The position numbers were made by a program, and so were the translations under genes. The notes beneath the pieces were generated by a model. That model did no database searches and had not been told where the DNA came from. It saw only the letters and a list, made by a program, of their open reading frames with translations. From the NCBI GenBank assembly GCA_038533155.1, contig JBCAZH010000003.1, positions 56,635 to 120,634 of the forward strand: a stretch of DNA of 64,000 nt, read 5' to 3'. Origin of the DNA: CALBPI01 sp038533155 (GTDB taxonomy: Bacteria; Pseudomonadota; Gammaproteobacteria; Steroidobacterales; Woeseiaceae). Shown piece after piece: positions 1 to 8,158 of this stretch (positions are counted from its first letter, which is position 1; the number at the start of each line of letters is the position of its first letter).

Positions 1-1
1 G

Positions 2-748
2 CGATGGCTCAAATGGCTCCGAATTCGGCTTCCGGGCGTGTCTTCCGATAGCGCGATTGGTGCTACTGAATTTGTGCGCCAGCGGACGATCGACACCAAT
101 CTCATGCCGGCGAACCGATGCTTCGCTGTGCCTAACGGGCTGCCAAGACAAACTGACAACGTCGTCGCGGACCCAGACGAACAACTCGGTTTACCAGGCG
201 ATGCAGTGCATATGGTCATGACCGGTCGCGCCAACCCATACAAGGGTTTGCGATTCATACTTGAGTGCCTGTCCGAGTACCGAAGCCGCAGTGAGGCGAA
301 AAACCTCCATTTCACGCTCCTGGGAAATGGCCCGATCCTCGACGATTTGCGGGAGCTCGCGAGCCAACTCAGCATTTCTCACTTCACCCATTTTCCGGGC
401 TACATCAATAACGTCAATGCGCTGCTACCTGGGTTTGACTTTGCGATCCATCCGTCTCGCGGTGAGGTGGGTTACTCGCTGGCGATCCTCGAGTACATGC
501 GCGCTGGCCTACCCGTCATCGTGCCCGATAACCCGTCCGTTTGTGGCGCAACCCGGCATGAGCAAACAGGACTGATCTTCCCGGAAGGCGACCGCACCGC
601 CTGTGTGAACGCTCTGCAAAGACTGACGGATGACACTGAGCTGCGCTCTCGCTTGGGCGCCGCAGCACGTGAGGACGAGCAGCGTTTCAGCCTTGAAAAT
701 GCGCACAGGCGCTTGATCGAAGCAGTCGACGCAACCCTTGCCCGTTAG
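2..748 (+). CDS. Glycosyltransferase family 4/1, 5' end outside window
   Basis: This is the C-terminal part of a GT-B-fold glycosyltransferase. The frame is open to the left edge, so the N-terminal acceptor domain is missing and the GTG at 38 is probably internal. Visible are the start of the nucleotide-sugar domain (GRANPYKGLRFILECL, near residue 75 of the visible part) and the E-x7-E-type donor-binding segment (GEVGYSLAILEYMRAGLP). It should transfer a sugar from a nucleotide donor to a lipid-linked glycan at the cytoplasmic face; donor and linkage cannot be read from sequence. It converges on the flippase gene, overlapping its stop by four bases. Confidence 0.85.
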   Translation, partial: RWLKWLRIRLPGVSSDSAIGATEFVRQRTIDTNLMPANRCFAVPNGLPRQTDNVVADPDEQLGLPGDAVHMVMTGRANPYKGLRFILECLSEYRSRSEAKNLHFTLLGNGPILDDLRELASQLSISHFTHFPGYINNVNALLPGFDFAIHPSRGEVGYSLAILEYMRAGLPVIVPDNPSVCGATRHEQTGLIFPEGDRTACVNALQRLTDDTELRSRLGAAAREDEQRFSLENAHRRLIEAVDATLAR

Positions 749-2229
749 CTGCGCGACAAGCGGTTGGCTATCGTCGTTCGCAGCAGTCGCCAACGCTCTC
801 GAGTCGCCTCGTCCCGATCCAGCAACCACCAGAAGATTGCGAGCATCAAGCATGACAACGCCAGCTTTATGGCGATGCTAATCCACAGGCCTTGACCTCG
901 CGTCGCAAACAGATCTGTCAAAGCAATGAGTGCACCGGTGGCGAGATAGGCCCCAGACGGCCATAGCCTCGCCGACGTATCATGCGCTCTTATCGCGTAG
1001 ACAAATGTAATGATCAGCATGATCGCCGCAGCGAACAAAGACGCATACGCGGCGCCGAGGTAACCAAACCTGGGAATGGCCAATGCAAACACCACTGTCA
1101 GCAGAATCGCAGAACCATACTTCAGCACAGCGATGTAACCGGTCTTCTCAGACGCGAGAAAACTGAAATTGTGATACATCGCCATCTGTTGCAGTACAAC
1201 GGTGAACGCGAGTGGTGGAACAGCCAACGACGCTGCATGGAATGCAGGGTCCGCCATCACACGAATCACCGTATCAGCGAAAAGACTGATCCCTGTTCCA
1301 ATAAAAACCAGCGCCGCGGTGACGACGGAGTAAACGGACCGAAACACCGGTCTACCCAAATCATCCCTGTTGAGAAGCTGAAAGCGTTCCGTTTGCCACC
1401 ATTGTGTGAATGGCTGCCAGACCAATATTACGATCAGGCTGCCAAACCGCGCGGCGAGGTCGTAGAGTCCTACCTCGGACAAATCGCCGAAGAATCGAAT
1501 CAAGAAACGATTCGCGAAATTGATGTAAACCGTTGCTACGCCCGCAACCCATAGCGGCCAGCTAAACCGGATCAACCGCTTGGCCAGACTCAAACTGACT
1601 CGCAACCCGCCCGTGTGATACAGGGTGTAGGCGCCCATCGCCAACGCTACAGTTGCCGAAGACACGACGGTGCTCACAACGACGCCTGCAACACCCCACT
1701 CGAGAAAGACCACCAACACAATATTTAGAGTTAGAGCGAGCATTAGCTTCGCAAGTGACATTGCGACGAACAAGACCGGTTTGTCCTGCAATCGAATAAA
1801 AGTCAGTCCATAGTTTTCGATCGCGACAGTTACGAGCGTAAGCCCGTACAACGCGATGTAGTGCGACAAGCTACTGTCGGCGAGAAACGCCCCCGCAAGC
1901 GGTTTGGCAGTGAGCACCAGAATCAAGGCTCCGATCGCGCTCGACGTTACTGTCACCGCCAGGGCGGTGCCAATAACCGTCCCCCGCTCTCGGCCGCCGT
2001 CCTGCTCAAAGTAGAACTTTGGAATCGCCTGTGCAAAGCGGGCACCGATCACGAGCTCGAATATCGATAACAACAAAGTCAGCATGGCGACGATGCCGTA
2101 GTCCGCCGGTGTTAGATAACGCGTGTAGATCGGCAGCATCAAAAAACCGACGATCTGACGAGTGATTGTGCCGAACGCGTAGATACCTACGTGCGCAGCA
2201 GCGCCGCGCTTTCGTTTTCGCTGATTCAC
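745..2229 (-). CDS. wzx: Wzx-type polysaccharide flippase (MOP superfamily)
   Basis: A 494-residue, highly hydrophobic protein with about 12-14 predicted membrane segments. It has the usual length and N-terminal pattern of MOP/Polysacc_synt flippases (IYAFGTITRQIVGFLMLPIY at residues 16-35). Such proteins move undecaprenyl-diphosphate-linked repeat units across the inner membrane. It starts at a GTG two bases after the stop of the Wzy/ligase-like gene, so the two are co-transcribed. With that neighbour it gives the first locus a Wzx/Wzy pair. Substrate specificity is not predictable. The second locus in this window uses a different flippase type. Confidence 0.88.
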   Translation of the reverse strand: MNQRKRKRGAAAHVGIYAFGTITRQIVGFLMLPIYTRYLTPADYGIVAMLTLLLSIFELVIGARFAQAIPKFYFEQDGGRERGTVIGTALAVTVTSSAIGALILVLTAKPLAGAFLADSSLSHYIALYGLTLVTVAIENYGLTFIRLQDKPVLFVAMSLAKLMLALTLNIVLVVFLEWGVAGVVVSTVVSSATVALAMGAYTLYHTGGLRVSLSLAKRLIRFSWPLWVAGVATVYINFANRFLIRFFGDLSEVGLYDLAARFGSLIVILVWQPFTQWWQTERFQLLNRDDLGRPVFRSVYSVVTAALVFIGTGISLFADTVIRVMADPAFHAASLAVPPLAFTVVLQQMAMYHNFSFLASEKTGYIAVLKYGSAILLTVVFALAIPRFGYLGAAYASLFAAAIMLIITFVYAIRAHDTSARLWPSGAYLATGALIALTDLFATRGQGLWISIAIKLALSCLMLAIFWWLLDRDEATRERWRLLRTTIANRLSRS

Positions 2230-2231
2230 GT

Positions 2232-3608
2232 TCAGGGTTTTCCGCTGCCCGTTCGTACTAGCCGCTGATCAGCAATCTGCCACTGACCTGCGTCAAGCTC
2301 TCGTCGAGTGGTCTCAACGCTGCTCAGCAAGACGCAAGACAGTGCAAGGTGAATGTACATCCACGGGTAATAGACGATCGAGACAAACTGACCAGCAATC
2401 ACAAACGCAAGAAACCCCAGCGCGAGTCCCTTGCTGATATAGACTCGCCAATCATCGTCCAACCCAAGGGCAATCAGGCGCTTGCGCGCTTTTCGTGGAA
2501 TTGAGAATCCGAGCCAAATCAAAATCAGATAGACACCCAACCCAATAAACCCGAGATCGGCACCAACCTGAATAAAGATATTGTGCGCAAGTTCTGGTTC
2601 CGGGAACAACAAATCGTAGGAATAGTGAACATCGTAGTACGGAATGAAATTGAAGTACCCAACGCCAAACGTCGGGTGCTCCTGCATCATTTCCCAACCG
2701 TGTTCCCAGTACATCATTCTCTGCATGGACGACTTGTCCTCGCCCATGGATTGAAACCGCTCCAATTGCTCTGCCGGCAAAATGTTGTAAGTCACGAATC
2801 CCAAGACTCCGGCGAGCGCAAGATCACGAATTGACACCTTGCCATGCAGGAAGATCAAGTACAGCAGAACAAACAATGCCAGTTGGGAACCGCGAGAACT
2901 GGCACCCATGACAGACATTCCAGCCGTAATCGGCGCAGCTAGAAGAGCCCATTTTCTCCAGCCGGTAACCCGATCCTTGAAAGCGAAGTACAGGTAAAGT
3001 GAAAAACAGAAAAACACCAGCATCTGGATCGCAAACTCGCCGGAGTTTTCGAAAAATCCTGGAGGACCTTTCAATCCCCAGCTGGTGAAGGAGAATCCGC
3101 GCATCATCCATGACTTCGCACCGTAGATTGACATCTTCGCACTGGCCAGCGCAATGATAATCAACAGGATCATTAGCTGCTTCTCGGTTGTTGCGATCCG
3201 AGAAATCAAAAAAAATATCAACACCCAAAGGTAGTATGCATCCAGCCGATCCCAGGCATATTGCGGGACGAACGCCTGTTGACTTGAGATCAAGATAATT
3301 GCGAAAAAGACAAGCAACCAGATTAAGGCGCCGGTACTTGCAACAGGCTGACGGCTTGGTTGAAGAAAATAGCCAACGGCCGCAAGCATCAAAAACACCT
3401 GCATCCACGGTATAAAGTCAATCACAGGAAACAGCGATTGGGGACGCAAGTACTCGAAAAGAATGTAGAAGCTCAGCATCCAGAAAGCGAAAGACTGCTT
3501 CTTGAACTCAGCCCAAACTGACCCAGGGTAAAACTCGAAGAACGGGTCAAAGCTCGACGGTTTTATGTCACCGTTCGATCGAGGTTCAGCGTTCACTGAC
3601 TGGACCAA
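2232..3608 (-). CDS. O-antigen ligase / Wzy polymerase family membrane protein
   Basis: A 458-residue inner-membrane protein of the Wzy_C/O-antigen ligase superfamily with about 10-12 membrane segments. Family hallmarks are SRGS (residues 238-241), the periplasmic-loop motif WEHGWEMMQEHPTFGVGYF (about 302-320) and AHNIFIQVGADLGFIGLG further on. It either polymerises repeat units in the periplasm or ligates a glycan to an acceptor; sequence alone does not decide. XrtA clusters often carry such a protein. The start is a TTG at 3608, supported by GGAGAGG six bases upstream, which places the first 23 bases inside the preceding glycosyltransferase gene. A GTG at 3596 is the alternative. Confidence 0.85.
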   Translation of the reverse strand: MVQSVNAEPRSNGDIKPSSFDPFFEFYPGSVWAEFKKQSFAFWMLSFYILFEYLRPQSLFPVIDFIPWMQVFLMLAAVGYFLQPSRQPVASTGALIWLLVFFAIILISSQQAFVPQYAWDRLDAYYLWVLIFFLISRIATTEKQLMILLIIIALASAKMSIYGAKSWMMRGFSFTSWGLKGPPGFFENSGEFAIQMLVFFCFSLYLYFAFKDRVTGWRKWALLAAPITAGMSVMGASSRGSQLALFVLLYLIFLHGKVSIRDLALAGVLGFVTYNILPAEQLERFQSMGEDKSSMQRMMYWEHGWEMMQEHPTFGVGYFNFIPYYDVHYSYDLLFPEPELAHNIFIQVGADLGFIGLGVYLILIWLGFSIPRKARKRLIALGLDDDWRVYISKGLALGFLAFVIAGQFVSIVYYPWMYIHLALSCVLLSSVETTRRELDAGQWQIADQRLVRTGSGKP

Positions 3609-4881
3609 CGGGCGCCTCTCCTATCGCGTCTTGATAGATCTGCCAGGTTCGACGGCCGATTTCGCCAACCTCGAAGCGTGACTCGACCCACTGCCGGCCT
3701 GCGTTCTGCCACGCTTCCCACCGCTCCTTGTGTTCCAACACAAAGGCAATCTTATCGGCAATCGCTTTGCCCGAGCGATCCGGCACAAGAAACCCAGAGA
3801 CGCCATCATCAATACACTCCGGGATGCCACCAGTCGATGCCGCTATCGTAATGAGACCACTGGCCTGCGCTTCTTGCAAAACAACCCCTTGTGTTTCTTC
3901 GTGAAACCCATCCTCGGACCGGACACTAGCCAGCACAAACACCTGGGCCTGATCGTAAAGCCCCCGCAACTCCGTATCCGAGAGTTTAGAGTAAAAGTGC
4001 ACCTGATCTGCAACTCCCAGCGAAACAGCTTGGGCTTCGAGGCGCTCACGGTCCGGGCCATTACCTACCATGTGCCACTCCACCGCATGCCCTGAGGCCT
4101 TTAGGATTTGCAGGGCCTCAAGGCTATAGGACTGCCCCTTGTCTGGGTGAAAACGACCGACCGACAACACCTGCAGGGCATCGCCCGTATGGACCTCGCG
4201 TGGCTTGAACGGAAAATCGTCCATCCGTAACCCCTGCGGCAGAATCTTGATTTTCTCCGGTGATGCACCGATTGAGACGTACTGGCGTTTCGCGAACTCC
4301 GTATTCAACAAGATTGCATAGGCGTGAGCGGTGTAGCGCTCACGTTCTTTTCTTGAAATCGGCTTAACGCCGACTGGGGGCAGTCCGTGAAAAGTAATCA
4401 CCAGCGGTACCCCTAAGGCAACCACGATCGGCATCGCGCGAGTGCCCATCATCTCACTATGGGAATGCACAACATCAATCCCACTGAGACCAAGGTATGG
4501 CAGCATCAGTATCGCATCTATCTTCTGGCGAACACCCAAACGTCTAGACATGAACACGCGCGGCAATCGGCTGATTCCGCGAAGCACGCGCATCAGTCCT
4601 CTCTTCCGGAACATCTCCGCTAGCAAATGGACCAGCAAGGTTTTGCTCGAGGCCGGCAAATACTCGCAGCGCTCCGCGAGACCATACGATCGAACGTTGT
4701 CGGGCAGCACTTCTCGATCAGCCGTTGCTGCCAACAGTCGATTCTCCCCGCCATTCTCGAAAACCTCAATCAACTGGTTTACCAACCAGGGTTGAACGAG
4801 ATTGGGAAAACGCGCAGTCACCGTCAATACGGTGATCCCAGCTCCGGGGTTTTTCTGTTCTCGCTGATGACCATTCAACAT
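3586..4881 (-). CDS. Glycosyltransferase family 4
   Basis: A 431-residue GT-B glycosyltransferase resembling WcaL-type enzymes of colanic-acid and exopolysaccharide clusters. The N-terminal half carries the acceptor-binding Rossmann fold (HSHSEMMG, ITFHGLPP). The C-terminal half has the donor-domain start SVGRFHPDKGQSYSLEAL and the E-x7-E region EDGFHEETQGVVLQEAQASG. It works at the cytoplasmic membrane face on lipid-linked intermediates. It is first of the glycosyltransferase-Wzy-Wzx operon and lies just past a strong terminator, so a promoter is expected between about 4882 and 4985. No convincing ribosome site precedes the ATG at 4881. Confidence 0.88.
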   Translation of the reverse strand: MLNGHQREQKNPGAGITVLTVTARFPNLVQPWLVNQLIEVFENGGENRLLAATADREVLPDNVRSYGLAERCEYLPASSKTLLVHLLAEMFRKRGLMRVLRGISRLPRVFMSRRLGVRQKIDAILMLPYLGLSGIDVVHSHSEMMGTRAMPIVVALGVPLVITFHGLPPVGVKPISRKERERYTAHAYAILLNTEFAKRQYVSIGASPEKIKILPQGLRMDDFPFKPREVHTGDALQVLSVGRFHPDKGQSYSLEALQILKASGHAVEWHMVGNGPDRERLEAQAVSLGVADQVHFYSKLSDTELRGLYDQAQVFVLASVRSEDGFHEETQGVVLQEAQASGLITIAASTGGIPECIDDGVSGFLVPDRSGKAIADKIAFVLEHKERWEAWQNAGRQWVESRFEVGEIGRRTWQIYQDAIGEAPVGPVSER

Positions 4882-4985
4882 AGGGGGTGCAAAGCTACGA
4901 CGCAGGACTTGGATCGGTGAATTGTAAGGGATTTGATCGAAAAGTCGCGGGACTGATAGCGCTCGACTGTCGTGAACCAGCGCAC

Positions 4986-5019
4986 AAAAAAGCCGGGCTG
5001 TACATCAGTACAGCCCGGC
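4986..5019 (-). terminator. Intrinsic terminator of the secreted-protein gene
   Basis: A perfect 12-base inverted repeat (GCCGGGCTGTAC at 4992-5003 and its complement at 5008-5019) encloses a four-base loop. On the minus strand it is followed by six T. It lies 26 bases after the stop of the secreted-protein gene and separates it from the glycosyltransferase operon. Confidence 0.93.
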
Positions 5020-5045
5020 ATCCAAGAGGGTAATCGATGTGGCGC

Positions 5046-6197
5046 CTAATTTAGATCCGAGATCGCCTCCGCTGGCGAGGCGGCCGAATCGAAACCAATG
5101 GGTCCGACGTAACCCTTCGCGATAACAATATCATCGAAATAGACATATCCACTGACTTCGCGATTGTGTTGCCAGTTCCCTGCGATCGACAGTCGAACTA
5201 ACTCACCGACCTCAATCCCCTGCTCCACCACCACGGGAGTGGTTAGCTGGTTGACCGGTGCATCGGCACGGCCCATGTAGGCCCTATAAGAGCCATCGTT
5301 GCGCCCAGGACCCGATTCTCGAGTCCAGCTCTCTTCGAAGTACATCCAGTTATCGCGGCTGGCATTCGACTGAGAAACCACAAGATTTCCGGTGGGCAAC
5401 CGAACGACGAGCTGGAGATTACGCTGCACCGACAGATTAAACTCACTGTTCGATACGCCACTTCCACTGCGACGCCAGGAGCCATAACCGATCTTCATCG
5501 TGATTTCCGGCAAGACGGATTGAGATGGCATGAACAAGTAGAACCTGCGGGAAATTGTCTCTCCATAACCCAAATCCGAACTCGATATGCCGTCGAGGTA
5601 ATTGATTGCACGATTGCAGTCAGACCGACGGCCTGGCTGTCCACCTATGCTTCCGTTGACGCCACAGCGCCGCGGGACCTTTATGTTGTCGCCAGTACGC
5701 AACGTAGCCGCACCGGCGAAAACAGGATCGCCTGCCGGGTTATCCGTATCCACACAAATCTGCCGACCGTTCACGCTGCTCACACGCCAGCGACTGAACC
5801 CGTTGGAGAGGTTGTACATATCGTCACCGTACGGCCCATCAACACTAGCTGAAAAACAACCCGTTGATGCAGTCGTTGATGTGAGCGTTACGTCCGTCGA
5901 CCCACAAATGTTGCACCAGTTATTCCGTCCGCTGAAGTCCATTTGCATTGAGTAGCTGCCCCGGTACGGACGGGTGCGAGTGACACTGTAAACATCTTCG
6001 TTGGCGCCGCGCATCATCGCGGTCTCGATGTTCGAGGCGGACGTCGGGGCATTACGCCAGGCCCAGCCACTTGGCTCTGGCCCACCGAAACCACCAGATT
6101 CGAAGTCCTCTTCGAAGAGAATTTCAGATTGAGACTGCGCATTGCCGCTCAGAAGCAACAGAGCAGCTATGCAGGAAAGGAATCGCCTGGAGTTCAT
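5046..6197 (-). CDS. Secreted protein of unknown function, jelly-roll-like
   Basis: I do not recognise this 383-residue protein. The start at 6197 is chosen because GGAG sits eight bases upstream and it begins directly with a signal peptide (MNSRRFLSCIAALLLLSG), cleaved near AQS-QS. The mature part starts ILFEEDFESGG, has a Cys-rich middle (WCNIC, CF, QICVD, RRCG, DCNR) and a C-terminal stretch ending GYVYFDDIVIAKGY. Such beta-rich patterns recall concanavalin-like polysaccharide lyase or carbohydrate-binding domains, but this is inference. There is no PEP-CTERM tail. It is probably a secreted or periplasmic glycan-acting or glycan-binding protein of the neighbouring locus. Confidence 0.7.
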   Translation of the reverse strand: MNSRRFLSCIAALLLLSGNAQSQSEILFEEDFESGGFGGPEPSGWAWRNAPTSASNIETAMMRGANEDVYSVTRTRPYRGSYSMQMDFSGRNNWCNICGSTDVTLTSTTASTGCFSASVDGPYGDDMYNLSNGFSRWRVSSVNGRQICVDTDNPAGDPVFAGAATLRTGDNIKVPRRCGVNGSIGGQPGRRSDCNRAINYLDGISSSDLGYGETISRRFYLFMPSQSVLPEITMKIGYGSWRRSGSGVSNSEFNLSVQRNLQLVVRLPTGNLVVSQSNASRDNWMYFEESWTRESGPGRNDGSYRAYMGRADAPVNQLTTPVVVEQGIEVGELVRLSIAGNWQHNREVSGYVYFDDIVIAKGYVGPIGFDSAASPAEAISDLN

Positions 6198-6283
6198 TAT
6201 CGTTTCTCCGTCGCTGGAATATCCGCGAGATAACCATTTTAGAGTACGAGCTGGCCACTTAGTTTCACACAGCATCGTAGTCC

Positions 6284-6293
6284 GTTCGCGAAC
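6284..6293. promoter_or_regulatory. Perfect 10-bp palindrome in leader, possible operator
   Basis: GTTCGCGAAC is a perfect palindrome about 90 bases upstream of the secreted-protein start, within a 235-base leader between that gene and the sulfotransferase gene. Its position fits an operator or promoter-proximal protein site. No regulator is identified. Confidence 0.3.
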
Positions 6294-6320
6294 TAGGTCA
6301 CATAATTCGTTGCAACCCAG

Positions 6321-6341
6321 TTCACATTTTAGGCCTGTGAA
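6321..6341. promoter_or_regulatory. Inverted repeat TTCACA-N9-TGTGAA
   Basis: Six-base arms at 6321-6326 and 6336-6341 are separated by nine bases, in the same leader as the palindrome at 6284. The arm order is opposite to that of a CRP site (TGTGA-N6-TCACA), so CRP is not proposed. It could be a protein site or a short hairpin in the leader. Confidence 0.25.
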
Positions 6342-6432
6342 GTCGGCGAATACTACCCCGCCAAAGGCGGAATCAAGCCCTCCAGTGTCTCCGATGAGCA
6401 ACAGTGAGGGACCTCAAACACCAATAGCATGT

Positions 6433-7410
6433 CTACTCGAGACCAATCTCCAATGGCGACGAAAAAAGCGATCGAATCGGCACGATACGCTTGGCCAGTT
6501 CGCGAGACCGAAAAATACCACGCCTGATCGCACCGGCGAAGTTCGGAGAAGCACGTTTGCCCGCTTCAGTCGACAACTCGTAGTTTTGATCTTTGAGTGT
6601 GCGGCCGACCAGACCCTCTATCGCCCCAATTTCTTTTTCGGACAATTGCTGTCGCCATCTCATCAATGGCGCTGTCGACAGACCGTTGTGAACCTCTCCA
6701 AAAGCGGAATTTGAAGCCACTTTGGTTTTCGAGTGATCCGCATCGGACGGATCAGGAATCTCGTAGTCGTCGAACTCGAGGTACCGCCAAAGTGCGGGCA
6801 GCACATTGTCCGGGGTAGTGACCAACGCTTCATAACTGGTTTCGAAAACCGGTCCTGGGAGCAAGTGACGGTTCGAGCGAAATGCCAACACAGAGGACTC
6901 CCACTTCAACGCCGAGTATTGCAAAGCAGCGATCTCCGAACGCGCAGCAACAGCTGTCCAACCAAGCTTTCGAAGAGATGCGGACACTGCTCGCCCGTCA
7001 CGGACGATATTGATGATCTTGGCTGACGGAAAATGCTCGGCAAGCGTTGGGAGTGCATAGACATTCGAGGGCGTGCTATCGATCCAGTGCGTGCGGGACT
7101 GACTGACGGTGACGCAGTCCATGAAGTCTCTCAACAGTTGTGGGTAGCTTGACGCCTCGTCCACCAGAGACGTTGCCGTTTTCTCGGATAAACCCGAACG
7201 GCGAAACTGTCTGGACCGAAGCCAATCTGTGAGAAAACGTGTTTTCGATGCAGGATGACTCAGTGGCCCGTAACACCGATCGCACCCACTCAGCAGCAAC
7301 GGCTCGGCCCTATAGTCTGCGGTGCACGGAGCATTGCCGATCAACGAACCGAGCAGCGTTGTGCCCGATCTTGCTGATCCCATAACAAAGATTGCCTGGC
7401 ATTGCGTCAC
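6433..7410 (-). CDS. Sulfotransferase family protein
   Basis: A 325-residue PAPS-dependent sulfotransferase. The 5'-phosphosulfate loop is at the N-terminus (GSARSGTTLLGSLIGN, about residues 11-26) and the 3'-phosphate-binding segment is IVRDGRAVSASLRKLGW (about 136-152). The fold is that of the Sulfotransfer_1/3 families, which transfer sulfate to hydroxyls of carbohydrates, lipids or proteins in the cytosol. It follows the phosphatase gene after nine bases, so the two are one operon. Placement inside an exopolysaccharide cluster suggests sulfation of a glycan or lipid carrier, but the acceptor is unknown. Confidence 0.85.
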   Translation of the reverse strand: MTQCQAIFVMGSARSGTTLLGSLIGNAPCTADYRAEPLLLSGCDRCYGPLSHPASKTRFLTDWLRSRQFRRSGLSEKTATSLVDEASSYPQLLRDFMDCVTVSQSRTHWIDSTPSNVYALPTLAEHFPSAKIINIVRDGRAVSASLRKLGWTAVAARSEIAALQYSALKWESSVLAFRSNRHLLPGPVFETSYEALVTTPDNVLPALWRYLEFDDYEIPDPSDADHSKTKVASNSAFGEVHNGLSTAPLMRWRQQLSEKEIGAIEGLVGRTLKDQNYELSTEAGKRASPNFAGAIRRGIFRSRELAKRIVPIRSLFSSPLEIGLE

Positions 7411-7419
7411 AGGACGACC

Positions 7420-7965
7420 TTACGCAAAGTGGCGCGCCAGCGACGCGACATCATCGTCAATCCAATCGAAACAGCGAGCAAAATACGCCTCACTGCGATT
7501 GAAAGGATCCGGGATATGCGGTCGCAACTGGGCGCCCAACAAGCCTAACGCTGCAACTTGCGCGCTGGTCCGCAAGCCTGCGGCTCTGCGCGCCTGATCA
7601 ACCTCCATGCAAATCAGCAAATCGGAAGACTCCAAACTGAGCTGATCGACTCGTGTCGAACGATGCTCAGTCAAGTCAATCCCTCGCGCATTCGCAACTC
7701 GCATCGCGACTTCATTCGCAGGGTCGCCTCCTCGAGTCGACAACCCACAAGAGACGAGATCGACCGGCAGAGTACTTGCGATTTTTTCCGCATACGGGCT
7801 CCGGCAAATGTTTCCGGTGCATACGAACACCAGCCTCTTGACCTCACTCCAATCGACCGTTCGAAAGCTCCGATAGGCGCCAAGTTGAGCAAGCGTTCTC
7901 TGCTGCCAGAACTTCAACATATCGCGTCGACTGCCGTAGCGTTGTTGGGAATATTGTCGAATCAC
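7420..7965 (-). CDS. Low-molecular-weight protein tyrosine phosphatase
   Basis: A 181-residue LMW-PTP, Wzb/EpsP-like. The catalytic P-loop CTGNICRS places the nucleophile at Cys49 and the phosphate-binding Arg at 55. The general-acid loop is IPDPFNRS near residue 150. Relative to the usual 145-160 residues it has about 40 extra at the N-terminus. The start is GTG 7965 with a purine-rich stretch just before; ATG 7920 is the alternative. Such enzymes dephosphorylate tyrosine autokinases that pace polysaccharide polymerisation. The likely partner is the XrtA-associated kinase at 21.5 kb. It is the first gene of an operon with the sulfotransferase. Confidence 0.9.
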   Translation of the reverse strand: MIRQYSQQRYGSRRDMLKFWQQRTLAQLGAYRSFRTVDWSEVKRLVFVCTGNICRSPYAEKIASTLPVDLVSCGLSTRGGDPANEVAMRVANARGIDLTEHRSTRVDQLSLESSDLLICMEVDQARRAAGLRTSAQVAALGLLGAQLRPHIPDPFNRSEAYFARCFDWIDDDVASLARHFA

Positions 7966-8158
7966 CTTCTCGTCTCAATACAGGCGACGGGAGCTGGAAG
8001 TGTCGATGCAGCACCACAGATTCGCCCCAAACGTGCGTGCCACTTCCCGATTGCGCGCGTCGCCTGCGTCGATACCCTTGGATAAGACGAGGTTCATATA
8101 CAGCGCACGTAGTAGAGTAGTACATTATCGCGCGTCTCAGCAATCAAGCCAATCCGTC

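Noticed and set aside
982..1554. Long forward frame of 190 codons inside the flippase gene
   Set aside because: Basic, low-complexity translation with no family features; antisense to a clear gene.
5046..6401. Longer start at 6401 for the secreted protein
   Set aside because: Adds 68 residues without features ahead of a clear signal peptide that has its own ribosome site.
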